DNA from: an uncultured Paracoccaceae bacterium
GTDB taxonomy: Bacteria; Pseudomonadota; Alphaproteobacteria; Rhodobacterales; Rhodobacteraceae
Direction of reading: 5' to 3'
DNA length: 64,000 nt
Assembly (NCBI GenBank): GCA_947497065.1
Contig: CANMEQ010000004.1
Span: 186,001-250,000, forward strand
The number at the start of each line of letters is the position of its first letter. The first letter of the stretch is position 1. This document shows positions 1 through 7,320 of the stretch, piece after piece. The translations under genes and the position numbers were made by a program. The notes below the pieces were generated by a model. The model was not told where the DNA came from and did not search any database. It was given only the letters and a program-made list of their open reading frames with translations.

Positions 1-519
1 CACCGTGGGCGTGCTGTCGTGTTTGAGGACATTGATGATTACAAGGCGCGGGTGGATTTGCCTGATCTGGATATCGATGAAACCTGTGTGATGGTTTTGA
101 AGAACTGTGGGCCAAAGGGGTATCCCGGTATGGCGGAGGTGGGTGACATGGCTTTGCCCGCAAAGCTGTTGAAGGCGGGTGTGCGAGACATGGTGCGGAT
201 TTCAGACGCGCGCATGTCGGGTACGGCATACGGGACGGTGGTTTTGCACACCGCGCCCGAGGCTGCCGCCGGTGGGCCGTTGGCGGTGGTGAAATCTGGT
301 GACATGATTGAATTGGATGTACCAAACCGCAAATTGCATCTGGATATTTCAGATGAAGAATTGGCGGCGCGTTTGGCGGATTGGACGCCGAATGTGGCGC
401 CGCCTGAGAGTGGCTATGCGATGTTGTATCACGACAAGGTAAACCGTGCGGATCAAGGGGCAGATTTTGATTTCTTAGTAGGGCGTCGCGGCAATGACGT
501 TGCACGGGAGTCGCACTGA
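1..519 (+). CDS. IlvD/Edd family sugar-acid dehydratase, C-terminal part
   Basis: This is the last 172 residues of an iron-sulfur dehydratase; the start lies outside the window and the frame is open from base 1. The conserved NCGPKGYPGM stretch and the block ISDARMSGTAYGTVVLH are visible. Ordinary dihydroxy-acid dehydratase (IlvD) usually has a TDGRFSG-type block, whereas the SDARMSGTA form is typical of L-arabonate and related aldonic acid dehydratases. It overlaps the next gene by one base (TGATG), and that gene looks like a sugar 1-dehydrogenase. Together they suggest an oxidative, non-phosphorylative pentose or galactose route in the cytoplasm. The family is secure. The substrate (arabonate, fuconate or galactonate) is inferred. 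Confidence 0.85.
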   Translation, partial: HRGRAVVFEDIDDYKARVDLPDLDIDETCVMVLKNCGPKGYPGMAEVGDMALPAKLLKAGVRDMVRISDARMSGTAYGTVVLHTAPEAAAGGPLAVVKSGDMIELDVPNRKLHLDISDEELAARLADWTPNVAPPESGYAMLYHDKVNRADQGADFDFLVGRRGNDVARESH

Positions 520-1427
520 TGAAGGTTGCATTGGTTGGCATTGGGAAGATTGCCGTAGATCAACATGTGCCGTCGATTGCGGCCTCTGGTGATTGGGAAT
601 TGGCGGCCACGGTGAGCCGTTCGGGCACTGTGGATGGGGTGCCGTCCTATACGGATATCGACACTATGCTGGTGGAACATGCCGATATTGGGGTCGTGAG
701 CTTATGTTTGCCGCCTGTGCCGCGGTTTGACTATGCGGCGGCGTGTTTGCGGGCGGGACGGCATGTGATGCTGGAAAAACCGCCCGGTGCGACATTGGCC
801 GAGGTGCATGCCTTGGAGGCGATGGCGCGGGAGGCTGGAACGACTTTGTTCGCGACTTGGCACAGCCGGATGGCAAAGGGTGTGGCTGCCGCGAAGGCGG
901 CTTTGGCGGGTAAAACCATCGAACGCGCGCATATCGATTGGAAAGAGAATGTGCGCCAGTGGCATCCACATCAGGATTGGGTGTTTGAGCCCGGTGGCAT
1001 GGGTGTTTTGGATCCGGGGATCAATGCGCTGTCGATTTTGACAGAGGTTTTGCCTGTGCCGGTGCATTTGAAGTCCGGTGTGATGCAGGTGCCGACGAAC
1101 CGGCAGACACCGATCAGTGCCGAGCTGACATTTACGGGCGGCGTTACGGCATCTTTGGATTGGCTGAAGGACGGTGAGCAGCTGTGGCAGATGCAGTTTA
1201 CGGCGACGGATGGGACGGTTGTTGAGCTGTTTGACGGCGGCAACCGATGTGTTGTGGATGGCGTTGATCAGCCCATCGCGGTGCTTGGTGAATACCCTGC
1301 ATTGTATGCGCGGATGGCGGATTTGGTGGCAAAGGGACAGTCGGACGTTGATTTGGCGCCGATGGTTCATGTGTCGGATATTATGATCCTATGTCACCGC
1401 GAATCGGCCCCGGCGTTTGACTGGTAG
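519..1427 (+). CDS. Gfo/Idh/MocA family sugar dehydrogenase (probable L-arabinose/D-galactose 1-dehydrogenase)
   Basis: 302 residues. An N-terminal Rossmann fold begins with ALVGIGKIA (residues 4-12), followed by the family EKP motif (86-88, within LEKPPGATL) and a catalytic-domain block around DPGIN (165-169). The size and the EKPPGATL context resemble the NAD(P)-dependent L-arabinose/D-galactose 1-dehydrogenases, which oxidise the aldose to its lactone. It is translationally coupled to the dehydratase upstream, which would act two steps later in such a pathway. No lactonase or transporter is visible here, so those may lie left of the window. The exact sugar is not determined by the sequence alone. 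Confidence 0.75.
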   Translation: MKVALVGIGKIAVDQHVPSIAASGDWELAATVSRSGTVDGVPSYTDIDTMLVEHADIGVVSLCLPPVPRFDYAAACLRAGRHVMLEKPPGATLAEVHALEAMAREAGTTLFATWHSRMAKGVAAAKAALAGKTIERAHIDWKENVRQWHPHQDWVFEPGGMGVLDPGINALSILTEVLPVPVHLKSGVMQVPTNRQTPISAELTFTGGVTASLDWLKDGEQLWQMQFTATDGTVVELFDGGNRCVVDGVDQPIAVLGEYPALYARMADLVAKGQSDVDLAPMVHVSDIMILCHRESAPAFDW

Positions 1428-1433
1428 GGTCCG

Positions 1434-2189
1434 CTAGGCCGGAGCAATCATGAGGTTTGGTCCGGTTCCAACTACATCGGGTAGAAGTTGATGTGGGGCC
1501 TTGTCGGTACAAAACAGGCCCAGATCTGAAAGGGACGCAATGCGTGCGGGGGCGTGGCGGTCGAATTTGGCGTTATCGGCGACGAGTGCGGTCGTGCGGC
1601 TGTGTTTGATGACAGTTTGGCTGACGATCACCTCGTCTAGGTCATAATCAAAAAGGTCGCCGTTTTCGTCCAACGCTGAGCATCCGATGATCGCAAGGTC
1701 GAATTTGAACTGGCGCGCGCTGGCGGCTGTGTGCGGGCCGACGAGGCCACCGTCGGCCTGACGTAGGCGACCGCCCGTCACGAGAATTGTGTTCTTGCCG
1801 CTGGCGGAGAGGATCGGCACCGCGTTTAGGTTGTTGGTCATGACCAACAGGCCTTCGTGGTGGATGAGCGCGCGGGCCACGGCCTCGCAGGTTGTGCCGA
1901 TACCGAGGAAAAGCGAACTTCCGTTTTTGACCTCTTCCGCACAGGCCAGACCGATGCGCGATTTTGCGCTGTCATTCAGTTGGCTGCGATGATCGTAGGC
2001 CATGTTGCGCAGGCCGGAGGGTAAAATGGCGCCGCCGTGGATACGCTCTAATCGACCCTGTTCTGCCAGTTCTGCGAGATCACGACGAATGGTTTGCAAA
2101 GTGACGTCGAATGTCTTGGCCAGTTTTTCAACAGTGACCTGACCATCGCGGCGGGCGGTTTCGAGGATGCGGGCGTGTCTTGGAATCAT
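1434..2189 (-). CDS. glpR: DeoR-family transcriptional repressor, GlpR-like
   Basis: 251 residues from the ATG at 2189 (MIPRHARIL). An upstream in-frame start at 2237 is possible but would cover a likely operator. The N-terminal winged helix-turn-helix carries the DeoR pattern (TLQTIRRDLAEL, then the GRLERIHGGA wing), and the C-terminal half is a DeoR sensor domain. It diverges from glpD, so the natural inference is a glycerol-3-phosphate-responsive repressor of glpD and of its own gene. It ends six bases after the sugar dehydrogenase stop on the other strand. No glpF, glpK or glp transporter is present in the window. Confidence 0.82.
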   Translation of the reverse strand: MIPRHARILETARRDGQVTVEKLAKTFDVTLQTIRRDLAELAEQGRLERIHGGAILPSGLRNMAYDHRSQLNDSAKSRIGLACAEEVKNGSSLFLGIGTTCEAVARALIHHEGLLVMTNNLNAVPILSASGKNTILVTGGRLRQADGGLVGPHTAASARQFKFDLAIIGCSALDENGDLFDYDLDEVIVSQTVIKHSRTTALVADNAKFDRHAPARIASLSDLGLFCTDKAPHQLLPDVVGTGPNLMIAPA

Positions 2190-2209
2190 CTGGGCTGTGT
2201 AATCGGTAA

Positions 2210-2234
2210 TGTTCGTTTTATCTAGAACCGAACA
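2210..2234. promoter_or_regulatory. inverted repeat between glpR and glpD, candidate GlpR operator
   Basis: TGTTCG (2210-2215) and CGAACA (2229-2234) form a 6-base inverted repeat with a 13-base spacer. It lies just upstream of the chosen glpR start and about 80 bases before glpD. The half-site word CGAACACA recurs at 2229 and again near 2318 inside the first codons of glpD. The arrangement fits autoregulation plus control of the divergent gene. The assignment is inferred from position only. Confidence 0.35.
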
Positions 2235-2311
2235 CAAAATGAATTCGTTCTGTTTCTGTTTGTCGATTTTTGATAGGCGGGCAGCAACACAGATTTTAGG
2301 TAGGTGACACC

Positions 2312-3892
2312 GTGGATACGAACACAGATTACGATCTTTTCATCATTGGCGGCGGTATCAATGGATGCGGGATTGCGCGTGATGCGGCAGGGCGTGGATT
2401 ATCTGTTGGTCTGGCGGAGATGAATGATTTGGCGTCGGCCACATCGAGCGCGTCGACCAAGCTGTTTCATGGTGGGTTGCGGTATCTGGAGTATTTTGAG
2501 CTGCGGTTGGTGCGCGAAGCTTTGATCGAACGTGAGGTCCTTCTGAAGGCGATGCCGCATATTTCATGGCCGATGCGGTTTGTGGTGCCCCATCACAAAG
2601 ACATGCGGTTTGAGAGCGAGACGCCGACGTCGAAGGTGCTGAATGTGGTGATGCCATGGATGAAGGGGCGTCGCCCGGCTTGGCTGATCCGGTTTGGATT
2701 GTTTTTGTATGACACGTTAGGTGGTCGGCAGATTTTGCCGGGAACAACGACGGTTGATTTGACCACTGCGCCTGAGGGCAAGGGAATTGAGGACCGGTTT
2801 GAGAAGGCGTTCGAATATTCGGATTGCTGGGTCGAGGATTCCCGTTTGGTGGTTTTGAATGCGCGGGATGCGGAGAATCGTGGCGCGAAAATTATGGTGC
2901 GGACCGAGGTTTTGTCGACCATTCGCCACGAAGATCACTGGGTTGTTCAACTGCGCGACGGGCGGACGGGCGTTGAAACGACGGTGCGTGCAAAGATGCT
3001 GGTGAATGCGGCTGGGCCTTGGGTGGGGGATATCATTCAGCAAAAGGTGCGATTGAATTCCACAGAAGGTGTGCGGCTGGTGCGTGGGTCGCATATTGTG
3101 ACAAAGCGCTTGTTTGACCATGACAAGAGCTACTTTTTCCAAGGGACCGATGGACGCATCATTTTCGCGATCCCCTATGAAACGGATTTTACGTTGATCG
3201 GGACGACCGATGCGGAACATGAAGACCCTGACGAAACCCCTGAATGCACAGATGCGGAGCGCGATTATTTGGTCGCTTTTGCGAATGAGTATTTCAAACA
3301 AGATATCACAGCGGATGACGTGGTTTGGCGGTATTCCGGTGTGCGCCCTTTATATGATGATGGTGCCAGCAGTGCGACGGCGGCGACACGCGATTACACC
3401 TTAAAGGTGGATGCGAATGGTGGGGCACCGATATTGAATATTTTCGGTGGTAAGATCACGACCTATCGTCGGTTGGCGCAGAGCGCTTTGGCAAAGATTA
3501 GCCCATATTTTGACGATGTGCCGGGCGATTGGACAGCGGGTGTGCCGCTGCCAGGAGGGGATTTTCCGGTGGATGGTGTTGCCGCGTTGATTGACGGTGT
3601 TATGCGCCATTACCCGTTTGTTGATCGCACTTGGGCGACGCGGTTGGTGAAAGCCTATGGGACCGATGTGGGTCACGTCTTGGGTGACGCAAAGGGGACG
3701 ACCGATTTGGGGCAAATGTTTGGGGCGACCCTGACAGAGGCGGAGGTCTTGTGGTTGATGGACCGTGAGTACGCCACCCGTGCGGAGGATGTTGTGTGGC
3801 GGCGCAACAAGCTGGGTCTGCGGATGGATGCAGGGCAGATTGCGGCGCTGGACGATTGGATGCAGGCCCGAACGGCGCCGGATTTGGCGTAA
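2312..3892 (+). CDS. glpD: aerobic glycerol-3-phosphate dehydrogenase
   Basis: 526 residues, slightly longer than the roughly 500 usual for GlpD. It starts with GTG after a purine-rich AGGTAGG. The N-terminal FAD-binding motif IIGGGINGCGIARDAAGRG (about residues 11-29) and the family block STKLFHGGLRYLE are clear. The C-terminal GlpD extension is present. The enzyme oxidises sn-glycerol 3-phosphate to dihydroxyacetone phosphate at the inner membrane and passes electrons to quinone. It is divergent from the DeoR repressor and stands alone, without glpK or glpF nearby. The 243 bases after it up to idi hold no supported gene. Confidence 0.95.
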   Translation: MDTNTDYDLFIIGGGINGCGIARDAAGRGLSVGLAEMNDLASATSSASTKLFHGGLRYLEYFELRLVREALIEREVLLKAMPHISWPMRFVVPHHKDMRFESETPTSKVLNVVMPWMKGRRPAWLIRFGLFLYDTLGGRQILPGTTTVDLTTAPEGKGIEDRFEKAFEYSDCWVEDSRLVVLNARDAENRGAKIMVRTEVLSTIRHEDHWVVQLRDGRTGVETTVRAKMLVNAAGPWVGDIIQQKVRLNSTEGVRLVRGSHIVTKRLFDHDKSYFFQGTDGRIIFAIPYETDFTLIGTTDAEHEDPDETPECTDAERDYLVAFANEYFKQDITADDVVWRYSGVRPLYDDGASSATAATRDYTLKVDANGGAPILNIFGGKITTYRRLAQSALAKISPYFDDVPGDWTAGVPLPGGDFPVDGVAALIDGVMRHYPFVDRTWATRLVKAYGTDVGHVLGDAKGTTDLGQMFGATLTEAEVLWLMDREYATRAEDVVWRRNKLGLRMDAGQIAALDDWMQARTAPDLA

Positions 3893-4135
3893 ACCTGCAT
3901 GCGGGCCTGCGCATTGCCTTGATGCCTTAACAGTGACGTTTTCTTCGAATATGGGAGAGGCCTAGCATTTGAGCGAGGGACAAATGTATGCAAAGTATGA
4001 AAACAGACCGCTGTGTTTGGCTATTCGGTGGCGGCCAGCAGGCAACCGTCGACGGAAGGTGATGGTCGTGACGTTGGGATCGCTAACCAAACGGGCGCGC
4101 GGGCTGACGGATTGGGCCTGCTCGGTGAGCGAGGC

Positions 4136-4663
4136 TTAGGGCTCGGTCGGGGCAATCACGAGGTTCAGGTGGTCTTTGAGGTAGATCTGGAGCCAGGGCG
4201 TATAGGTGTCGGGCTTGTCTTGGACCATGGTCGCGAGCGTGTGGATATTGACCCACTTCGTGTCTGCAACCTCGGTTGGATTGAGATGAAGGCCCAAGGT
4301 TTTTTCATGTGCCTGTGCGACGAATAGGTCGACGACTTCGTGTTCGATCAGGCCATTGCCGACTTCGGCACGGTATTCCAGTTGATCGCGAAAAACAGGG
4401 TCTAATCCTGCGATACCCAGTTCATCTTGAAGGCGACGCACCGCGCAGGTGTGTGGGGGTTCGTCCCACAGGGGATGGGTGCAACAGGTGTTCGCCCAAA
4501 GCCCCGGCGTGTGATATTTTGAAAGTGCACGCTGTTGGATGAGAACGTTTTCACCATCCATTACAAAGACGGAGACGGCTTTGTGTTTCAGGCCCTTTTG
4601 ATGCACGGCAAGTTTGTCGACAGGTGTTAACACGCCATCTACCCATGCTGGAATCATCGTCAT
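4136..4663 (-). CDS. idi: isopentenyl-diphosphate delta-isomerase, type I
   Basis: 175 residues, the usual length for the bacterial Nudix-type enzyme. The pattern WANTCCTHPLWDE contains the catalytic cysteine and a metal-binding histidine. A following region, RRLQDELGI, matches the Nudix-like helix. It interconverts isopentenyl and dimethylallyl diphosphate, feeding isoprenoid, quinone and carotenoid synthesis. It is a single gene, separated by 214 bases from the divergent cytochrome gene. Two other isoprenoid genes, ispA and dxs, lie 46 kb away in this window. In phototrophic relatives idi often sits in the photosynthesis cluster, but nothing of that kind is seen here. Confidence 0.93.
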   Translation of the reverse strand: MTMIPAWVDGVLTPVDKLAVHQKGLKHKAVSVFVMDGENVLIQQRALSKYHTPGLWANTCCTHPLWDEPPHTCAVRRLQDELGIAGLDPVFRDQLEYRAEVGNGLIEHEVVDLFVAQAHEKTLGLHLNPTEVADTKWVNIHTLATMVQDKPDTYTPWLQIYLKDHLNLVIAPTEP

Positions 4664-4808
4664 ACCAAAGGTGCCTTTTGCCGGATTGTTTCTGATTGCC
4701 TGCGCTTTTGCCTGAAAGTGGCGGGTATGAACACTAGATTATGGGATATGGGCTGCGTCAAAAAGGGGCGCTTGGTGGATTGAATTACCTCTCGCCAAGG
4801 GCGCGCGT

Positions 4809-4823
4809 GACAGATAATCTGTC
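4809..4823. promoter_or_regulatory. perfect dyad GACAGAT-A-ATCTGTC
   Basis: A perfect 7-1-7 palindrome lies 55 bases before the cytochrome c start and about 145 bases before the divergent idi start. Its length, odd centre and position look like a binding site for a dimeric regulator. No matching regulator gene is adjacent, so the binding protein is unknown. Confidence 0.45.
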
Positions 4824-4877
4824 GGCTCGCTTGGGGTATGGCCCTGACGGATTTGATTTGACGCAAAGGAAAGATCA

Positions 4878-5324
4878 ATGACCAAGATGACACTTGCCGC
4901 TGTTGCCGTTGCACTGGCTGGCCCGGCGTTTGCCGATGGGCATGCCGCGACAGGCGATGCGGATGCGGGTGAAACCCAGTTTAACCGTCAATGTATTGCA
5001 TGCCATGTGGTGGCTGATCCGGACGGAAATGTTTTGGCCGGGCGCAGCGCGCGGACGGGGCCGAATTTGTATGGGATTGCCGGGCGTGATTTGGCCGCGG
5101 TTGACGGGTTCCGGTACAGCGATTCTATTGTGGAGTTGCGTGAGGCGGGCACGGTTTGGACCGAAGCGCATTTTGTTGGTTTTGTGCAAGATCCTACCGG
5201 CTGGATGCGTGAGACGCTGGACAACGGACGGGCGCGCAGCAAAATGGCCTATCGTGTTCGGTCTGAAGAGGATGCGATGAACATCTATGCGTATCTGTCC
5301 ACCTTTGGTGCGGCTGCCGAATAA
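4878..5324 (+). CDS. class I c-type cytochrome, c550/c2-like
   Basis: 148 residues with a Sec signal peptide (about 1-19, cleavage after AFA) followed by one haem-binding motif, CIACH (residues 39-43). The likely axial methionine is M123 in SKMAYRV. The layout and C-terminal helix resemble Paracoccus cytochrome c550 and related c2 proteins, which carry electrons in the periplasm from the bc1 complex to oxidases. The gene stands alone with a strong terminator 21 bases downstream. cycA would be a reasonable name, but the c552/c2 subfamily cannot be settled by eye, so no symbol is given. Confidence 0.88.
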   Translation: MTKMTLAAVAVALAGPAFADGHAATGDADAGETQFNRQCIACHVVADPDGNVLAGRSARTGPNLYGIAGRDLAAVDGFRYSDSIVELREAGTVWTEAHFVGFVQDPTGWMRETLDNGRARSKMAYRVRSEEDAMNIYAYLSTFGAAAE

Positions 5325-5344
5325 GCACGTGAGAAAAGATGTGA

Positions 5345-5374
5345 ATGGGTCGTGCTGTTGCGCGGCCCATTTTT
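5345..5374 (+). terminator. rho-independent terminator after the cytochrome c gene
   Basis: ATGGGTCG (5345-5352) pairs with CGGCCCAT (5363-5370), with further inner pairs around a TGTT loop and one G-U pair. A run of five T (5370-5374) follows. It sits 21 bases after the cytochrome stop, separating it from the Ynj-like operon. Confidence 0.75.
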
Positions 5375-5488
5375 GTGTCTGAAACCATATTTTGTCTCAA
5401 CCGCGTTCGCGTTGTAACAATCTTGTCAGTACAATTGCGCCACGGGCTGTCATCGGTCAAACAGCGTGAAGGTCTTTTGGGAGGGACA

Positions 5489-6112
5489 ATGTTAGACGCG
5501 TCTGCACGTAAATTGATTGATCCACCGTTGAACGCGCTGGGGCGCCGGTTGGCTGCGCGAGGTGTGACGGCAGATGGCGTAACGTTGGTCGGGCTGGGTT
5601 TGGGCCTGTGCGCTGCGGCGCTGATTGCCATTGGTTGGACAGGTGTCGCGTTGATCGCTTTGCTGGCGTCGCGGTTGGCGGATGGATTGGATGGGGCGGT
5701 GGCCCGCGCCTCTCAGACGACAGACTTTGGCGGGTACCTCGATATCGCGGTTGATTTTCTGTTTTACGGTGCGATTCCATTTGGGTTTGTCGCGATGAAC
5801 CCTGATGCGAATGCAGTGGCGGGGGCATGGCTGCTGACGAGTTTCTATTTCAACGGGACCAGCTTTTTGGGCTACGCGATTTTGGCCGAAAAACGCGGGC
5901 TTGAAACGCGGGCGCAGGGGATCAAGTCTCTGTATTACTCTAACGGATTGCTGGAAGGGACTGAGACGATCATTTTCTTCGTGCTTTTGTGTCTGTTTCC
6001 CGCATACTTCGCGCCACTTGCGTGGATATTTGGGCTGCTGTGTTTCGCCACGGCGACCCTTCGATTGATCGCCGCACGGCGTGTTTTTACCTCACTAAAG
6101 GAAGACCAATGA
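5489..6112 (+). CDS. CDP-alcohol phosphatidyltransferase family membrane protein, YnjF-like
   Basis: 207 residues from the ATG at 5489, which has an excellent GGGAGGG ribosome site. A longer in-frame start would lie inside the preceding terminator. The family signature D-G-x2-A-R-x8-G-x3-D-x3-D is present as DGLDGAVARASQTTDFGGYLDIAVD (split here: DGLDGAVAR, then GGYLDIAVD). Several hydrophobic segments follow. Such enzymes transfer a phospho-alcohol group from a CDP-alcohol in the inner membrane. It overlaps the next gene by ATGA. The order with the ABC genes matches E. coli ynjF/ynjBCD gene content, where the function is also unknown. A TTGTCT-N17-TAACAA pair at 5392-5420 is a possible promoter. 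Confidence 0.82.
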   Translation: MLDASARKLIDPPLNALGRRLAARGVTADGVTLVGLGLGLCAAALIAIGWTGVALIALLASRLADGLDGAVARASQTTDFGGYLDIAVDFLFYGAIPFGFVAMNPDANAVAGAWLLTSFYFNGTSFLGYAILAEKRGLETRAQGIKSLYYSNGLLEGTETIIFFVLLCLFPAYFAPLAWIFGLLCFATATLRLIAARRVFTSLKEDQ

Positions 6113-7311
6113 AGAACCTTGCACTGATTGCTGCACTTGCCACGGTACCGATGGCGGCGTTTGCCACACCTGATCCCGCTGATTGGGAGGCTGTTTTGGC
6201 AGAGGCCGAAGGGCAGACTGTTTATTGGAACGCTTGGGGTGGGTCGACGACCACGAATGATTTCATCGCATGGGTCGGTGACCGCGTGTTTGAGGACTAC
6301 GGCGTGACATTGGAGCATGTGAAGCTGACAGACACTGCGGATGCCGTAACCCGCGTATTGGCGGAGAAGCAGGCCGGCGAAGATGACGATGGCGCGATCG
6401 ATATGATCTGGATCAACGGCGCGAATTTTGCATCGATGAAAGAGGCGGACCTGCTGTTTGGCCCGTTTGCCGAGCAGCTTCCGAACTGGGCGATTGTCGA
6501 CAGTGAAGGCAAGACGGTTCAGACCGATTTTACGGTGCCTGTTGAGGGGTACGAATCTCCATGGGCGATGGCGCAGGTTGTGTTCATGTATGACACGGCA
6601 GACATTGATGCGCCGCTCACCTCGATGCCCGCGATTTTGGAGTGGGCGCAGGCGCACCCTGGGCGCTTTACCTACCCGCAACCGCCGGATTTCTTGGGAT
6701 CGACGTTTTTGAAGCAGGCGCTGGTTGATCTGTTGGAGGACCCGAGCGTTTTGTTGGAGCCAGTGTCAGACGCCACATACGATGAGGTTACAGCGCCGTT
6801 GTGGGACTATCTTGATGCTTTGACGCCTGTTTTGTGGCGTGAGGGGCGCGCCTATCCGGCGACAGGGCCAGCGCAGATGCAATTGATTGCAGATGGTGAG
6901 GTTGATCTGGCGATTTCATTCAGCCCGGGCGAGGCGACGGCGGCGATTGCCAATGGCCAGTTGCCTGACACTGTGCGCACCTCTGTTTTGGACAAGGGTA
7001 CGATCGGAAACGCATCCTTCGTGGCAATCCCTTACAACTCAGGCTCTGCTGCCGGTGCGATGGTTGTTGCGAATTTCATGCTGTCTGCTGAATCGCAGGT
7101 TCGCCAGCACAACCCTGACATTTTGGGCTATGGCACCGTGTTGAACATGGAGGCGCTGGACGCTGAAGATCGTGCGGCGTTTGATGCGCTGGATCTGGGC
7201 ATTGCGACGCTGTCTCCTGCTGAGTTGGGCCGTGTTCAAGACGAGCCGCACCCCAGCTGGATGACGCGCGTCACCGATGATTGGGTCGCCCGATACGGGT
7301 CTGGCCAGTAA
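6109..7311 (+). CDS. ABC transporter substrate-binding protein, YnjB-like
   Basis: 400 residues from the ATG at 6109, coupled to the upstream gene by ATGA. A signal peptide is clear (MKNLALIAALATVPMAAFA), so the protein is periplasmic. The early YWNAWGGSTTTNDFIAW block and the later PAQMQLIADGEVDLAISFSP region are typical of iron/thiamine/spermidine-type binding proteins. Overall layout matches the YnjB family, with a fused permease and an ATPase next to it. The ligand is unknown. The presence of a CDP-alcohol transferase in the operon hints at an alcohol- or lipid-related solute, but that is only inference. Confidence 0.82.
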   Translation: MKNLALIAALATVPMAAFATPDPADWEAVLAEAEGQTVYWNAWGGSTTTNDFIAWVGDRVFEDYGVTLEHVKLTDTADAVTRVLAEKQAGEDDDGAIDMIWINGANFASMKEADLLFGPFAEQLPNWAIVDSEGKTVQTDFTVPVEGYESPWAMAQVVFMYDTADIDAPLTSMPAILEWAQAHPGRFTYPQPPDFLGSTFLKQALVDLLEDPSVLLEPVSDATYDEVTAPLWDYLDALTPVLWREGRAYPATGPAQMQLIADGEVDLAISFSPGEATAAIANGQLPDTVRTSVLDKGTIGNASFVAIPYNSGSAAGAMVVANFMLSAESQVRQHNPDILGYGTVLNMEALDAEDRAAFDALDLGIATLSPAELGRVQDEPHPSWMTRVTDDWVARYGSGQ

Positions 7312-7320
7312 CGCGCGCGG

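Noticed and set aside
3965-3986. Short inverted repeat CATTTG/CAAATG after glpD
   Set aside because: Six-base arms without T run; too weak to call a terminator.
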